A DNA stretch of 64,000 nucleotides from Agrobacterium tumefaciens (GTDB taxonomy: Bacteria; Pseudomonadota; Alphaproteobacteria; Rhizobiales; Rhizobiaceae). Made by a program: the position numbers and the translations under genes. The notes beneath the pieces were generated by a model. The model had not been told where the DNA came from and searched no databases. It saw only the letters and a program-made list of their open reading frames with translations. Location: contig NZ_CP039904.1 in the NCBI RefSeq assembly GCF_005221385.1, forward strand, positions 248,001 through 312,000. The letters are read 5' to 3'. Below, piece after piece: positions 62,349 through 64,000 of the stretch. Positions within the stretch are counted from its first letter, which is position 1; each line of letters begins with the position of its first letter.

Positions 62349-62755
62349 CGCCGACCCAGCACACAGTCGAGAATGCGACCGAGCGCCTCCGTGTCGATGT
62401 CGCTGTCCACACGGACACGGCGACCGCGGCCCAGCTCAATCGTCACATCGCTACGCTTCCGACGGGGTTGCGGCGCGACTGGCGTTTCCGTGGCGGCGGG
62501 CTGGACTGCCGGCGAGGCCTCCGACACGATCACGGGCACCAACGTGCTCGCCGTATCAGGCCTCGGTTCCTCGATTCGGCAGAGTTCCTTGCGCCACCGA
62601 AAGAGCTGGCTCACGTGGATGCCGGCCGCACGGGCAATCTCGGAAAGAACCGCACCAGGCTCAAGGCAGGCTGCAACTAGCCGCTCTTTGTCCTCGCGAG
62701 ACCAGCGCCGACGGCGCTCGACAGACGTGATCACTTCAATCGGATGCTTCGTCAT
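62345..62755 (-). CDS. tnpA: IS66 accessory protein TnpA
   Basis: A 136-residue protein with an N-terminal helix-turn-helix (WSREDKERLVAACLEPGAVL, then ARAAGIHVSQLFRWRKEL), of the IS3/IS66 Orf1 type that helps recognise the element ends. Intact. First gene of the tnpABC transcript. Confidence 0.94.
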   Translation of the reverse strand: MTKHPIEVITSVERRRRWSREDKERLVAACLEPGAVLSEIARAAGIHVSQLFRWRKELCRIEEPRPDTASTLVPVIVSEASPAVQPAATETPVAPQPRRKRSDVTIELGRGRRVRVDSDIDTEALGRILDCVLGRR

Positions 62756-62833
62756 AGGACTACTCCTAGTGTTTGCACTAGGACTTCCGATGTTCGCATC
62801 AAGCTCGCAAGACGGCCCTCACCGTGGGCTTAC

Positions 62834-62841
62834 ACTTTACC
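62834..62841. repeat. IS66 target-site duplication, right copy
   Basis: ACTTTACC, identical to 60267-60274, follows the right terminal repeat directly. Confidence 0.92.
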
Positions 62842-63090
62842 AGTGTTAAAGCATTGAGGTCTGAGAACAGAGGCGTGATAGCGTCCGAAAGCTTTTTCAA
62901 CTTTGCGCTGTGCCTCGATAATGTTTTGATAACTACCATAAGTTTGTAATTGCAATGTAATAATAAAAGAATTTTTTCTAATGTAATTTGGCGCTCTTCG
63001 CATATTTGCATTGTCTGAATTTATTATATCGAATTCTGCTTTCTGGATAATAGTATCTAAAACCCATTCTTTTGTTTTATTGATTGTCAT
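62834..63090 (-). pseudogene. HUH-type endonuclease gene, N-terminal fragment cut by IS66
   Basis: N-terminal part of the split gene, from ATG at 63088-63090 (AGAGAAAG directly upstream; an in-frame ATG at 63129 has a poorer site). It encodes MTINKTKEWVLDTIIQKAEF, then SFIITLQL, a hydrophobic strand like motif I of Rep proteins, and KAFGRYHASVLRPQCFNTGK, where the element interrupts. Base composition is A/T-rich, unlike both the backbone and the IS. Joins in frame with 59876-60274. Confidence 0.68.
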
Positions 63091-63129
63091 CTTTCTCTGT
63101 AATAGGCAATATAAATCTAATTGCGCCAT

Positions 63130-63447
63130 TCGTGAAATGGCACATGTGAAAAATTAATAAAGAAAACCAAGATCGCTCTAGTGAGCGGACCCCTGATTAC
63201 CGAAAATCGGTTGCTTCTTATTTAGTTGAGGGATTTTTACCGCGTTGAACTCCAAGGATGAGTTCTTTTGCGACTGTTATACTGTATCAAATTAATGTAG
63301 TTTCATCAACTAAATTATTGATAAATTACATAATTTCCTTGTCGCGATACACATTCGAGTTCCAGCGATGTCATCATTGTACGGAAGATCGCAATTTTCA
63401 AGATAATCGATCCAGCGTCTGCCAATCGTGCAACGCAAGGGGCTAGT
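63130..63447. other. A/T-rich island DNA without recognised genes
   Basis: About 320 bp of clearly lower GC content than the chromosome. Short frames are present on both strands, but none has a ribosome site plus recognisable product. Confidence 0.45.
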
Positions 63448-63562
63448 GTGTCCGATAAGGTATAGCTCTGCGTACATCCAAAACCCCAATCTAATTGGTG
63501 TCCGATAGGATTGACTCCAGTCAACGTACATGCATTTAATCGGTCAAGACCTATTCGGACAC
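63448..63562. promoter_or_regulatory. res-like recombination site upstream of the serine recombinase
   Basis: Three copies of one element: GTGTCCGATAAGG (63448-63460), GTGTCCGATAGG (63498-63509) and the inverse CCTATTCGGACAC (63550-63562). They sit directly upstream of the recombinase gene, where resolvases and invertases of the Tn3/Hin family have their own crossover and accessory sites. Confidence 0.65.
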
Positions 63563-63573
63563 TTGGAGCCGCT

Positions 63574-64000
63574 ATGACCACCATCCTTTACGCCCGCGTA
63601 TCAACCCTCGAACAAGACCTTTCACATCAGGAAACCCATGCGCGGGAAGCCGGTTTCGAAATAGATGAGGTAATTGCCGATCATGGGGTCTCAGGTGTCA
63701 GCACAAAGCTTTCCGAAAGACCAGAAGGAAGGCGACTGTTCGACAAGCTGCGCAAAGGTGATGTACTTGTTGTTCGTTGGGTAGACCGTCTTGGCAGGAA
63801 CTACGAGGATGTGACCGAGACCATTCGACACTTCATGAAAATGGGTGTAATCGTCCGAACCGTCATCAACAAAATGACTTTCGATGGATCGACTGACGAG
63901 CCAATTGAGAAGGCAGTCAGAGACGCCCTGATTGGCTTCATGGCAGCAACCGCCCAAGCACAGGCAGAAGCGACGAAAGCCGCTCAGAGAGCCGGTATTG
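63574..64000 (+). CDS. Serine recombinase (resolvase/invertase family), 3' end outside window
   Basis: The first 142 residues of a small serine recombinase. It begins MTTILYARVSTLEQDLSHQE with the catalytic Ser in YARVST and has the active-site arginines in STKLSERPEGRRL and VVRWVDRLGRN. Normal length is about 185-200 residues, so only the C-terminal helix-turn-helix is cut off by the window edge. It probably acts at the res-like repeats just upstream, as the resolvase or invertase of the mobile element to which this region belongs. Confidence 0.92.
   Translation, partial: MTTILYARVSTLEQDLSHQETHAREAGFEIDEVIADHGVSGVSTKLSERPEGRRLFDKLRKGDVLVVRWVDRLGRNYEDVTETIRHFMKMGVIVRTVINKMTFDGSTDEPIEKAVRDALIGFMAATAQAQAEATKAAQRAGI

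Larger units (their letters stand above)
60275..62833. mobile_element. IS66-family insertion sequence, complete
   Basis: A 2559-bp element carrying tnpA, tnpB and tnpC on the minus strand. Terminal inverted repeats start GTAAGC: the left end GTAAGCATCCGGCGAAGGCC and the inverted right end GTAAGCCCACGGTGAGGGCC match at most positions (16 of the first 21). An exact 8-bp duplication flanks it. All three genes are open and of normal length, so it is probably still active or recently arrived. It lies inside the HUH-type gene. Confidence 0.95.

Noticed and set aside
63258..63584. Small open frames on both strands before the recombinase
   Set aside because: They overlap each other and the res-like repeats, lack ribosome sites and show no recognisable protein pattern.

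Overview
The window looks like a stretch of Agrobacterium chromosome, most likely the linear replicon (chromid) of a strain close to A. fabrum C58. The basis is gene content recognised from memory: a sulfoquinovose smo cluster whose sulfoquinovosidase carries the expected residues at the expected numbers (R283, W286, D388, D455), a cog3964 amidohydrolase resembling Atu3266 upstream of it in the expected order, Mur-box manganese uptake genes, and rhizobial palindromic intergenic repeats. No database was searched.

Layout. 1-150: edge of an unidentified membrane protein. 349-3925: manganese ABC transporter sitABCD behind two Mur boxes. 4035-9273: small membrane protein, SDR dehydrogenase with IclR regulator, transaldolase with SorC-type regulator, AraC/O6-alkylguanine methyltransferase fusion. 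9422-17787: hexuronate/aldonate catabolism (FadR-type regulator with operator, three-gene TRAP transporter, idonate-type dehydrogenase, mannonate dehydratase UxuA), a VanZ-like protein and a ketoglutarate semialdehyde dehydrogenase. 17951-19323: AztD-like zinc chaperone behind a probable Zur box. 19393-25467: a four-gene minus-strand operon (leaderless substrate-binding-type protein, flavin monooxygenase, fused TRAP permease, TRAP binding protein) divergent from an ArsR regulator and a glutathione S-transferase. This looks like an uncharacterised organosulfur system. 25464-35050: peptide-type ABC transporter with a cog3964 hydrolase, a RidA protein and a SelA-like PLP enzyme, with an IclR regulator in the middle. 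35465-41403: type I secretion pair PrsD/PrsE, a small free-standing RTX protein and a polysaccharide-export lipoprotein. 41802-46225: RND efflux pair. 46353-56388: complete smoA-smoI cluster for sulfoquinovosyl glycerol import, hydrolysis and oxidative desulfonation to glucose.

From about 56495 the character changes. A TPP riboswitch begins after smoI but loses its 3' half in the middle of the aptamer, and no thiamine gene follows. The rest (to 64000 and beyond) is accessory DNA of lower GC content: an XRE repressor, two zinc-ribbon membrane proteins, a secreted protein of unknown function, a probable HUH-type Rep endonuclease gene split by a complete IS66-family element (60275-62833, 8-bp target duplication), and the start of a serine recombinase preceded by res-like repeats. 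The riboswitch break is probably the left edge of this island.

Theme: most of the backbone is catabolic modules, each made of a transporter, one to three enzymes and a local regulator. For several of them a repeated motif in the intergenic DNA suggests the operator.
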